A DNA stretch of 5,241 nucleotides from Spartobacteria bacterium (GTDB lineage: Bacteria > Verrucomicrobiota > Verrucomicrobiia > Chthoniobacterales > Chthoniobacteraceae). Shown piece after piece: positions 1 through 5,241 of this stretch. The DNA is taken from assembly GCA_025355595.1 (NCBI GenBank), contig JANXZI010000759.1, positions 1 to 5,241 on the forward strand, read 5' to 3'. The translations under genes were made by a program, and so were the position numbers. Positions within the stretch are counted from its first letter, which is position 1, and each line of letters opens with the position of its first letter. A model generated the notes under the pieces. That model worked only from the letters and a program-made list of their open reading frames with translations. It had not been told where the DNA came from and made no database searches.

Positions 1-2347
1 TGTGCTTGAGCTTCTGCCAGACGTGCAGCGGATTTGCCGTGTTGTGTTCCGCATCGGCGCGCGCGGCGAGCCACGGTTTTTCGTTCGCGCTGTCAGACAT
101 CTTTCGCAGTTGCTCGTTCGCGTCGGCGAGTTGCCGTTCGAGCGTTTCCTTCTGGGCGCGCTCGGCGGGCGTGAATGCCTTCGCGATTTCGGCGGCGTCG
201 AGGCCGAGTGCCTTTTGCCCGGATTGGAAGGACGCGTGGATTTCCGCAGCGTCGAGCCCGCGATCGTAGAGACGCGCCTCGTCAATTTCGCCGTGCAAAA
301 ATGCGCGCCCGCCGCCTGTGTGACGCCGTCCGAGCAGCACGTGCGCGTCCTTTGCGGCGAAGGCGACGGGGCTTGCGTCCTGCGGTTTCCACGGCTGGCC
401 GTATTGTTGGCCGTTGCGGAAAAATGCAATGGTTCCGTCCGCGCGGTAGCTCGCGGCGATGTGGATGAGGTCGCCCGGCTTCGCGTTTTCGGCGGGTGCG
501 GCGAGGGCCTGCGAGCGCCGGAAATTGTTGCTGCCCGCGACCCAGTGTTGCGGCGACCTTTCACCGAAGACGAGCGCGTCGAACACTGCGCCGTTTGCGC
601 TCTCGACCGTCACGACTCCGCCGCCGGCTTGATCGAGCGTCGCGAGGCTCACCCATGCCTCAAGGGTTTTCTCGCGCAGTTCGCGGTGGAGGGGAGCGCT
701 GCGGAAATGCGCCTCCTTTCCGTCGAGCACGAGCCGGCCATGGCGGATTTCCGCGCCGCCGAGAAGTTCGCCGTTCAGCGTGCCGAGCGAGTCGCGCGCG
801 TCGCCGTCGAATGACCAGCGCGCGATGGGCCGCGGGGCGGTGGAGAGCGGCTGCGCGGTGTCTTCCTTCACGAGCCGCTGGCGTGCGAGGTGATCGAGCG
901 TGGCGAGCCTTTGCTGGAGCAATTCGATCTGCCTTGAGAGGAAAGCCGTGTTTGGATTTGGGATGAACTCGCTGCGGAGCTTGCCCAGAATCTTTGGGGG
1001 CTCATTTTTCCAGTCCTGAAAAAGCGCCTCGCGGATTTTTACCTTCAGCGCGGCGAGTTCCGCGCGGTTCGTTTCGAGGAGCGCGGGTTCGTCAATCGCG
1101 ACCATCGCGGGACGGCTGCTCTCGAAGATTCCAGCGAGGGCGTAGTAGTCGCGTTGCGAAATGGCGTCGAATTTGTGATCGTGGCAGCGCGCGCATGAGA
1201 CGGTGAGGCCCTGGAAGGCCTTCATCGCGACATCAATCTGGCTGTCCGTCACCTTCACCTGCTCGTCGCGCGTGTCCACCGGCTGGAAGCCGTGCTCGAC
1301 GAAGCGCAGATGCGCGATACCGAGGATGCTCTCGTTGAATTGCTCGTCGCGATTCCAGCGCGGGTTCGGAATCAGATCGCCTGCGATATGCTCGCGGATA
1401 ATCTGATTCACGGGCACGTCGGCATTGAACGCGCGGATGAGGTAATCGCGGTAACGCCATGCCTCGGGGATATCCGGGTCGCCCTCGCTGCCGTGCGATT
1501 CGGCATAGCGCACGAGATCCATCCAGTGCCGCGCCCAGTGCTCGCCGAAGCGCGGTGTGGCGAGCAGGCGATCAGTCGCGTGCTCGATGGCTTTGTGTGC
1601 TTGCGAAGACAAGGAGACAAGGAGAGGGGGAGATAAGGAGACGGGACTCTTCTCCCCCTCTCCTTGTCGCCCTCTCTCCTTTTCCCCGCCGCATTCCAGC
1701 ACAAACGCCGCCACCTCCTCCGGCGTCGGCGGCAGGCCTGTGAGTGCAAAGGTGAGGCGGCGGATGATGGTCCGCGCATCGGCATCGGCGGCGGGCGCGA
1801 GACCGTGATCCTCCATTTTTGCGAGGAGAAAATGATCCACGGGGTGCTGCGGCCACGCGGAATTTTTCACAGCGGGCGGCGGGGACTTTTGGATTGGCTG
1901 GAGGCTCCACCATGTCTTGCGATCGGCGAGGAGCTTTTCCCACGGGACGGCGGTTTCGACTTTCGCCGGCTCGTCGCGCGGGTCCGGTGCGCCCATGGCG
2001 ATCCATTTTTCAAAGTCGGCGATGACGGCATCACTCAGCTTCGGCCGCTTCGAGGGCATCTTCAGATCGGGGTCCTCGTGCCGGATGGATTTCAGCAGGA
2101 GGCTCTTCGCGGGTTCGCCGGGGATGATCGTGTCGCCGGAGTCGCCGCCCTTTTTCCAACCGTCCCGGTAGTCGAGGCGCAGGCCGCCCTTTTGCTTCTT
2201 CGCATCGTGGCATTCCTGGCATTCGCTCGCGAGCAAGGGGCGGATCTTGTTTTCAAAAAATTCAGCCTGCCCGGGCGGGAGCGTGGTCGCGGCGCAGGCG
2301 ACTCTCGCGGTGAGGATGAAAAGGATGGGCGTGCGAATCCGGGGCAT
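1..2347 (-). CDS. Secreted PSCyt1-PSCyt2(DUF1549)-LamG protein, C-terminus beyond window
   Basis: One open frame of 782 codons from ATG at 2347 runs off the left edge. Residues 1-20 look like a Sec signal peptide (Arg-rich start, hydrophobic ILFIL, small residues ACAA). Residues 29-121 form a PSCyt1 cytochrome-like domain: haem motif C43-Q-E-C46-H47, KMP (M97) as possible distal ligand, then the usual W115-I-A-M-G-A end. Residues about 168-414 are PSCyt2/DUF1549, with LTGLPPTPEEV (202-212), RFGEHWARHWMDLVRYAES (266-284) and a second CxxCH at C385-A-R-C388-H389 in CARCHDHKFD. Residues about 509-710 are LamG/concanavalin-like (ARWSFDG, then GEIDEARLYDRGL), followed by a charged, helix-prone stretch (about 722-760). 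Family members normally end in PSD1/DUF1553, expected past the left edge, often with a DUF1501 gene next. Their role is undefined; they are linked to polysaccharide use and extracytoplasmic electron transfer. Residues 222-247 come from an inserted repeat. No Shine-Dalgarno is seen; the ATG is chosen because it gives the signal peptide. Confidence 0.93.
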   Translation of the reverse strand, partial: MPRIRTPILFILTARVACAATTLPPGQAEFFENKIRPLLASECQECHDAKKQKGGLRLDYRDGWKKGGDSGDTIIPGEPAKSLLLKSIRHEDPDLKMPSKRPKLSDAVIADFEKWIAMGAPDPRDEPAKVETAVPWEKLLADRKTWWSLQPIQKSPPPAVKNSAWPQHPVDHFLLAKMEDHGLAPAADADARTIIRRLTFALTGLPPTPEEVAAFVLECGGEKERGRQGEGEKSPVSLSPPLLVSLSSQAHKAIEHATDRLLATPRFGEHWARHWMDLVRYAESHGSEGDPDIPEAWRYRDYLIRAFNADVPVNQIIREHIAGDLIPNPRWNRDEQFNESILGIAHLRFVEHGFQPVDTRDEQVKVTDSQIDVAMKAFQGLTVSCARCHDHKFDAISQRDYYALAGIFESSRPAMVAIDEPALLETNRAELAALKVKIREALFQDWKNEPPKILGKLRSEFIPNPNTAFLSRQIELLQQRLATLDHLARQRLVKEDTAQPLSTAPRPIARWSFDGDARDSLGTLNGELLGGAEIRHGRLVLDGKEAHFRSAPLHRELREKTLEAWVSLATLDQAGGGVVTVESANGAVFDALVFGERSPQHWVAGSNNFRRSQALAAPAENAKPGDLIHIAASYRADGTIAFFRNGQQYGQPWKPQDASPVAFAAKDAHVLLGRRHTGGGRAFLHGEIDEARLYDRGLDAAEIHASFQSGQKALGLDAAEIAKAFTPAERAQKETLERQLADANEQLRKMSDSANEKPWLAARADAEHNTANPLHVWQKLKH
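1608..1684. repeat. Inverted array of 8-base units inside the PSCyt2 coding region
   Basis: On the plus strand five octamers lie in phase from 1608: gacaagga, gacaagga, gaggggga, gataagga, gacgggac. On the minus strand five lie in phase from 1684: gaaaagga, gagagggc, gacaagga, gaggggga, gaagagtc. The two arrays meet at 1645-1647. Positions 1616-1633 and 1651-1668 are a perfect 18-base inverted repeat around a 17-base loop. The element encodes residues 222-247 of the minus-strand protein, a Lys/Glu/Arg/Gly-rich half followed by a Ser/Pro/Leu half, as expected from a purine-rich palindrome. It falls between EEVAAFV and ATDRLLATP, where homologues usually have about ten residues. It keeps the frame and introduces no stop. 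Confidence 0.85.
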
Positions 2348-2452
2348 CGTGGGGCCAATCAATCTGATGCTTCCGAAAATGAAAGGCGCGATGGAGTGCG
2401 GCCGCACGGTGCGACTTTGCCAACACGCCGCGTGAGAATCCCCGTGGGCATA
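2348..2452 (-). other. Leader upstream of the PSCyt gene, no recognisable site
   Basis: These 105 bases lie between the heptamer element and the PSCyt start. The minus-strand frame stays open upstream of ATG 2347 to a stop near 2458 and contains possible GTG and TTG starts, but translation there does not look like a signal peptide or a conserved domain. I found no Shine-Dalgarno at normal spacing; a ggaag lies more than 20 bases upstream, too far. No convincing -35/-10 pair was recognised. A promoter for the PSCyt gene could lie here or within the repeat. Confidence 0.3.
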
Positions 2453-2566
2453 AATTCAACGCCCGACATCCAGCGCCCAACGTCCAACATTCAAGGCTGG
2501 AATCCGCCGCGGTATCCCTGCTCCTTGGGCGTCCGATGTTGGGCGTTGGGCGCTGGGCGTTGAAGT
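2453..2566. repeat. Inverted heptamer array (ttgggcg type) between the cupin and PSCyt genes
   Basis: On the plus strand six heptamers lie in phase at 2525-2566: ttgggcg, tccgatg, ttgggcg, ttgggcg, ctgggcg, ttgaagt. On the minus strand six lie in phase from 2494 to 2453: ttgaatg, ttggacg, ttgggcg, ctggatg, tcgggcg, ttgaatt. Each array is 42 bases and the spacer 2495-2524 is 30. Near the outer ends 2455-2464 (ttcaacgccc) and 2555-2564 are perfect inverted copies. An inner 19-base match with one mismatch pairs 2472-2490 with 2536-2554, and caagg (2492-2496) pairs with ccttg (2523-2527), so a long hairpin can form. The right end stops one base before the cupin stop codon. There is no T-tract, so a classical intrinsic terminator is not supported. 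Confidence 0.85.
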
Positions 2567-2567
2567 C

Positions 2568-2909
2568 TCAATCGAACCACTCGTCCTCCGGATCAAATGC
2601 CGGCACGACGAAATTAAGCACCTTCATCTTTCCCACCGCGCGGTGACGGCAGCCGGGGCGGATCAGGATCGTGCTCAGTGGCTTCACGGGGATGCGTTCG
2701 CCGTCGAGTTCGAGAAAGCCTTCGCCCTCGAGGATCACGTACGTTTCGGTGAGGCGTTTGTGGTAATGCGTGCGCGCGTCCCCGGAAATTTCCACGAGAT
2801 GCGTGGTGGCAAGCACATTTTCCGGCGTGGCAAATGCGCGGTGCGACGTGCCGCAAGGGCAGGGGACGCCGGGGGTGGAATCGAGCTGCACGAATTCGTA
2901 GCGTGGCAT
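2568..2909 (-). CDS. Small single-domain cupin protein
   Basis: A 113-residue protein, the usual size for a single-cupin beta-barrel. Cupin motif 1 is H48-Y-H50-x4-E55-x6-G62 (in THYHKRLTETYVILEGEG); motif 2 is RPG86-C-R-H89 followed by N99. H48, H50, E55 and H89 are the expected ligands of one divalent metal, so the site looks intact. The N-terminus carries PCPCGTSHRAF (16-26), with two cysteines separated by one residue, before the first barrel strands. Substrate and reaction cannot be assigned: such proteins include sugar isomerases, dioxygenases and sensors. I chose ATG 2909 (MPRYEFVQL). The frame is open to an ATG at 3020, but the extra 37 residues would be read mostly from the heptamer repeat and have no cupin character. 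No Shine-Dalgarno is evident. It is divergent from the reductase at 3059, with 149 bases between the starts, and it probably acts in the cytoplasm, since no signal peptide is seen. Confidence 0.88.
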   Translation of the reverse strand: MPRYEFVQLDSTPGVPCPCGTSHRAFATPENVLATTHLVEISGDARTHYHKRLTETYVILEGEGFLELDGERIPVKPLSTILIRPGCRHRAVGKMKVLNFVVPAFDPEDEWFD

Positions 2910-3058
2910 GTCGCGAGCTTCGCGGAGTGATGCGCGAGGGGAAGCGCGAAGTGATTTAAGACTGAGGATTGAGGATTTATGATTTTCGCGGCTCGACGCC
3001 TCTCGCGCAGGTGGCGACAAATCTTGAATCTTAAATCCAAAATCATAAATCCAACGGC
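2910..3058. promoter_or_regulatory. Divergent intergenic region between cupin and reductase
   Basis: The region must hold the promoters for both divergent genes unless they lie inside coding sequence. Two thirds of it is the heptamer element. The 43 bases next to the cupin start are GC-rich and contain a possible 7-base hairpin in the cupin leader, cttcgcg (2918-2924) with cgcgaag (2945-2951). The AT-rich repeat arms are the only AT-rich stretch near either start, so promoter elements may sit within them, but I could not assign a -35/-10 pair. Confidence 0.35.
2953..3051. repeat. Inverted heptamer array (gatttat type) in the divergent intergenic region
   Basis: On the plus strand five heptamers lie in phase at 2953-2987: gatttaa, gactgag, gattgag, gatttat, gattttc. 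On the minus strand five lie in phase from 3051 to 3017: gatttat, gattttg, gatttaa, gattcaa, gatttgt. Each array is 35 bases and the spacer 2988-3016 is 29 bases and GC-rich. The longest perfect inverted match is 14 bases, ggatttatgatttt (2973-2986) with 3039-3052. The right end lies seven bases before the reductase ATG, so the repeat would form most of its 5' leader. The AT-rich arms contrast with the GC-rich coding DNA on both sides, which suggests an inserted or amplified element. Confidence 0.85.
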
Positions 3059-4204
3059 ATGTCCCCCTACCACGTTCGCAACCCCTTCCTGGCGCGCTGC
3101 ACCCGCAACGTGAGTCTCTGCGGCCCCGGCTCGGACAAGGACACGCGGCACATCGAGATTTCGCTCGCAGGTAGCGGGCTCACGTATGAGGCGGGCGATG
3201 CGCTCGCGGTGAAGCCGGTGAACGATCCGCAACTCGTCGAACTCACGCTGAAGACGCTCGGCTTTTCCGGCGATGAGATCGTGAAGGTGAAGGACGCGGA
3301 GAAGCCGGTGCGCGAGGCGCTGCTGCGCGATTTCCAGATCCATTTCGCCGAGAAAAAATTCCTCGCGAAGCTCGCCGAGAAGGGCGTGGAAAAGATCGCG
3401 GAGCTGCTGAAGCCGGAGAATGCGGGGGCGCTCGACGAATACACCTCGGCGTGGAATGCCGCGCGCGACTGCGTGGACGTGCTCACGGAATTTCCCGGCG
3501 TGAAATTTGAGCCGCAGGAATTCACCGACACGCTGCGCGGGCTGAACATCCGCCTCTACTCGATCGCATCCTCGCTGAAGGCGCATCCTGAGCAGGTGGA
3601 CCTCACCGTCGCCGCGGTGCGCTGGACCGCGCATGGCCGCGCGCGCAGCGGCGTGTGCTCGACCTTTCTCTGCGAGCGCTGGCAGCCGGGCGAGACGGCG
3701 GCCGTCTTCGGGCAGGTGCAGAAACATTTCCGAATGCCGGAGAGTCCTGATGCGCCGATGATCATGGTCGGGCCGGGCACCGGCGTCGCACCGTTCCGCG
3801 CATTTCTCGAGGAGCGCGAGGCCACGGGGGCTCGCGGAAAAAACTGGCTGTTCTTCGGCGAGCGTCGCTCATCGTCGGAGTTTTTCTACCGTGAGCAATT
3901 CGAGGGATGGATCAAGAACGGCGTCCTCGAATGCCTCGATCTCGCATGGTCGCGCGAGACGGATGGCCGCAAGGAATACGTGCAGCACCGGATGCACGCG
4001 CAGGGCGCGCAGCTCTGGAAATGGCTTTGCGACGGCGCGTATTTTTACGTCTGCGGCGACAAGGAGCGCATGGCGAAGGACGTGCACGAGGAACTCATTG
4101 CCATCGTGCAGACGCATGGCGGCAAGTCGCCGGAGGAGGCCCGCGCATTCGTCGAGGAGACGCTGATGAAGACCGAGAAGCGGTACCGGCGGGACGTGTA
4201 CTGA
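3059..4204 (+). CDS. CysJ-type NADPH/FAD oxidoreductase lacking the flavodoxin domain
   Basis: This 381-residue protein matches the C-terminal two thirds of sulfite reductase flavoprotein alpha (CysJ, about 600 residues). It starts at the FAD-binding/connecting region (RHIEISLAGSGLTYEAGDAL, 30-49). FAD is bound by R165-L-Y-S-I-A-S-S and the SGVCSTFL loop (197-204). The NADP-binding domain has GPGTGVAPFRAFL (238-250), NWLFFGER (262-269), and YVCGDKERMAKDV (330-342). R299, K305 and Q309 in WSRETDGRKEYVQ match residues contacting the 2'-phosphate, arguing for NADPH over NADH. The end, RYRRDVY, is the typical aromatic CysJ C-terminus. Known chemistry is hydride transfer from NADPH to FAD; here electrons must pass to a separate acceptor because no FMN domain is present. 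No CysI haemoprotein gene lies in the window, so sulfite as final substrate is unproven. The ATG at 3059 has no Shine-Dalgarno and follows the repeat by seven bases. The protein is probably cytoplasmic. The next gene starts 23 bases downstream. Confidence 0.92.
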   Translation: MSPYHVRNPFLARCTRNVSLCGPGSDKDTRHIEISLAGSGLTYEAGDALAVKPVNDPQLVELTLKTLGFSGDEIVKVKDAEKPVREALLRDFQIHFAEKKFLAKLAEKGVEKIAELLKPENAGALDEYTSAWNAARDCVDVLTEFPGVKFEPQEFTDTLRGLNIRLYSIASSLKAHPEQVDLTVAAVRWTAHGRARSGVCSTFLCERWQPGETAAVFGQVQKHFRMPESPDAPMIMVGPGTGVAPFRAFLEEREATGARGKNWLFFGERRSSSEFFYREQFEGWIKNGVLECLDLAWSRETDGRKEYVQHRMHAQGAQLWKWLCDGAYFYVCGDKERMAKDVHEELIAIVQTHGGKSPEEARAFVEETLMKTEKRYRRDVY

Positions 4205-4227
4205 GCGACTTGCGCGCCGTGAACCGC

Positions 4228-5241
4228 ATGCCTTGGAACGTCCTCATCACCTCCTCGCCGTTCGCCGATCCCGTCGTCGGAAAAGGCGCGCGTGAAATCC
4301 TCGGCGGCGCGGATTTTTCCATCTCGCATTCGCCGCGCTACGGTCCGCTCAGCGAGATCGAAGTGCTGCCACTGCTCGATGGCGTGGATGCGATTTTTGC
4401 GAGCGTGGACAAATATTCCGCAGCGGTGCTGGAGTCGCCGCACGCCGCGCGGCTGAAGGTGCTCTCGCGCTGGGGCGTCGGCTGCGATGCGATTGACCGC
4501 GAGGTCGCGACGAGGCTCGGCATCGTGATCGCCTACACGCCGGGCCTGCTGAACGAGGCGGTCGCCGAATACGCGCTGGTGCTGCTCTTCGCCATCGCGC
4601 GCCGCGTGCATGAGGGCTACGTCTCGCTGCGGGCGGGAACATGGGAACCGAAATGGGGCACCGAGGTTGCGGGCAAGACGCTCGGCCTCGTCGGCTGCGG
4701 GCGCATCGGGCAGGCGGTCGCGAAACGCGCGGCGGCATTCGGGATGCGCGTGATCGCATTTGATCCCGCGCCGCCGGCTTCTTTGGCGGAGGCGGAAAAA
4801 CTTGGCGTGCATTTTACCACACTCGATCAGCTTCTCGCGGAATCCGACTTTGTCTCCCTGCACGCCGCGCTCACGCCGGAGACGCGCGGGCTCATCGGCG
4901 AGGCGCAGCTCCGTCGGATGAAAAAGAGCGCGCATCTCATCAACACCTCGCGCGGCGCCATCGTGGACGAGGCCGCGCTCGTGCGCGCGCTGCACGAGGG
5001 ATGGATCGCGGGCGCGGCGCTCGATGCCTTCGTCACCGAACCGCTGCCGCCCGAGCATCCGCTCGTGAGCGCGCCGAATGTCCTCATCACACCGCATCAG
5101 GCGTCCTTCGGCACCGACACCGGAGCGCGCGTGAGCGAGGCCGCGGCGCGCGCCATTGCCGACTGCCACGCCGGCCGCCGCCCGCAGTGGGTGCTGAATC
5201 CCGAAGTCTTCGATTCCCCCGCGCTGCGCATGACCTTCGCC
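4228..5241 (+). CDS. D-2-hydroxyacid dehydrogenase, phosphoglycerate dehydrogenase-like, right-truncated
   Basis: The frame is open for 338 codons from ATG 4228 to the right edge. The family is usually 310-350 residues in its short form, so little is missing. The catalytic domain contributes RWGVGCDAID (81-90) and TPGLLNEAVAEYALVLL (104-120). The Rossmann NAD domain has GLVGCGRIG (153-161), with D179 after the second strand favouring NAD over NADP. The catalytic trio is present: R242 in NTSRGAIVDEAAL, E271 in DAFVTEPLPPEHPL, and H290 in ITPHQ. The protein interconverts a D-2-hydroxyacid and a 2-keto acid in the cytoplasm; candidates are 3-phosphoglycerate, glyoxylate/hydroxypyruvate or D-lactate. 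No ACT or other regulatory domain is visible. It starts 23 bases after the reductase stop, so an operon is likely. In-frame TTG 4210 and GTG 4219 are alternative starts; ATG is preferred because MPWNVLITS begins directly with the first beta strand. No Shine-Dalgarno is seen. Confidence 0.92.
   Translation, partial: MPWNVLITSSPFADPVVGKGAREILGGADFSISHSPRYGPLSEIEVLPLLDGVDAIFASVDKYSAAVLESPHAARLKVLSRWGVGCDAIDREVATRLGIVIAYTPGLLNEAVAEYALVLLFAIARRVHEGYVSLRAGTWEPKWGTEVAGKTLGLVGCGRIGQAVAKRAAAFGMRVIAFDPAPPASLAEAEKLGVHFTTLDQLLAESDFVSLHAALTPETRGLIGEAQLRRMKKSAHLINTSRGAIVDEAALVRALHEGWIAGAALDAFVTEPLPPEHPLVSAPNVLITPHQASFGTDTGARVSEAAARAIADCHAGRRPQWVLNPEVFDSPALRMTFA

Noticed and set aside
2..814. Open plus-strand frame of 270 codons
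   Set aside because: It is antisense to the LamG part of the PSCyt protein, whose minus-strand frame has recognisable domains. The plus translation shows no motif and has the Arg/Ala/Val bias of a high-GC shadow frame.
1605..1690. Frameshift or pseudogene caused by the repeat in the PSCyt gene
   Set aside because: Codon phase is the same at ATG 2347, at 1684, at the CxxCH codon 1183 and at the left edge, and no stop was found, so the frame is intact.
2285..2347. Lipoprotein signal in the PSCyt protein
   Set aside because: The stretch before C18 is ARVA, with Arg where a lipobox needs Leu or similar. An ordinary signal peptidase site after ACA or CAA fits better.
1664..2563. Open plus-strand frame of 299 codons
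   Set aside because: It is antisense to PSCyt1/PSCyt2, and its C-terminal end is translated from the heptamer repeat.
2453..2566. Rho-independent terminator for the cupin gene
   Set aside because: A hairpin is possible but is long and imperfect, and neither strand has a T-tract directly after it.
2910..3020. Longer cupin start at 3020
   Set aside because: The 37 extra residues are mostly encoded by the heptamer repeat and do not resemble a signal peptide or cupin strand.
2453..3051. CRISPR array
   Set aside because: Units are 7 bases, degenerate and contiguous with no unique spacers, and they occur in opposed orientation.
2735..3727. Minus-strand frame of 330 codons overlapping cupin and reductase
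   Set aside because: It runs antisense through the FAD domain of the reductase, crosses the repeat, and covers part of the cupin in a different frame. No domain is visible.
4045..5169. Minus-strand frame of 374 codons
   Set aside because: It is antisense to the 2-hydroxyacid dehydrogenase, which has its full catalytic trio on the plus strand.

Overview
The window is GC-rich bacterial DNA that most resembles Verrucomicrobiota or Planctomycetota. The main reason is the partial minus-strand gene at the left end. It encodes a secreted PSCyt1 (planctomycete-type cytochrome c) / PSCyt2 (DUF1549) / LamG protein, an architecture largely confined to those phyla. The repeat types between and inside the genes fit a soil or freshwater Verrucomicrobiota genome, but the phylum is an inference, not something the sequence proves.

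Layout from left to right. Positions 1-2347 (minus): the first 782 residues of a PSCyt1-PSCyt2-LamG protein, one uninterrupted frame whose C-terminus lies beyond the left edge. Positions 2348-2567: a spacer holding an inverted heptamer array. Positions 2568-2909 (minus): a small single-domain cupin with all four usual metal ligands. Positions 2910-3058: a divergent intergenic region holding a second inverted heptamer array. Positions 3059-4204 (plus): an NADPH/FAD oxidoreductase equivalent to the C-terminal part of CysJ, without the flavodoxin domain. Positions 4228-5241 (plus): a D-isomer-specific 2-hydroxyacid dehydrogenase of the phosphoglycerate dehydrogenase type, nearly complete at the right edge. 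The last two are probably co-transcribed, with 23 bases between them. The cupin and the PSCyt gene are co-directional but 220 bases apart. No shared pathway for the four genes can be read from the sequence.

The most unusual content is a set of three short repeat elements within about 1.45 kb (1608-1684, 2453-2566, 2953-3051). They differ in sequence but share one design: five or six degenerate 7- or 8-base units in phase, followed by the same kind of array inverted. Two lie tight against coding ends. The third sits inside the PSCyt2 domain, keeps the reading frame, and adds about 26 low-complexity residues in a loop that is normally short. No RNA genes, CRISPR arrays, transposase genes or clear rho-independent terminators were seen.
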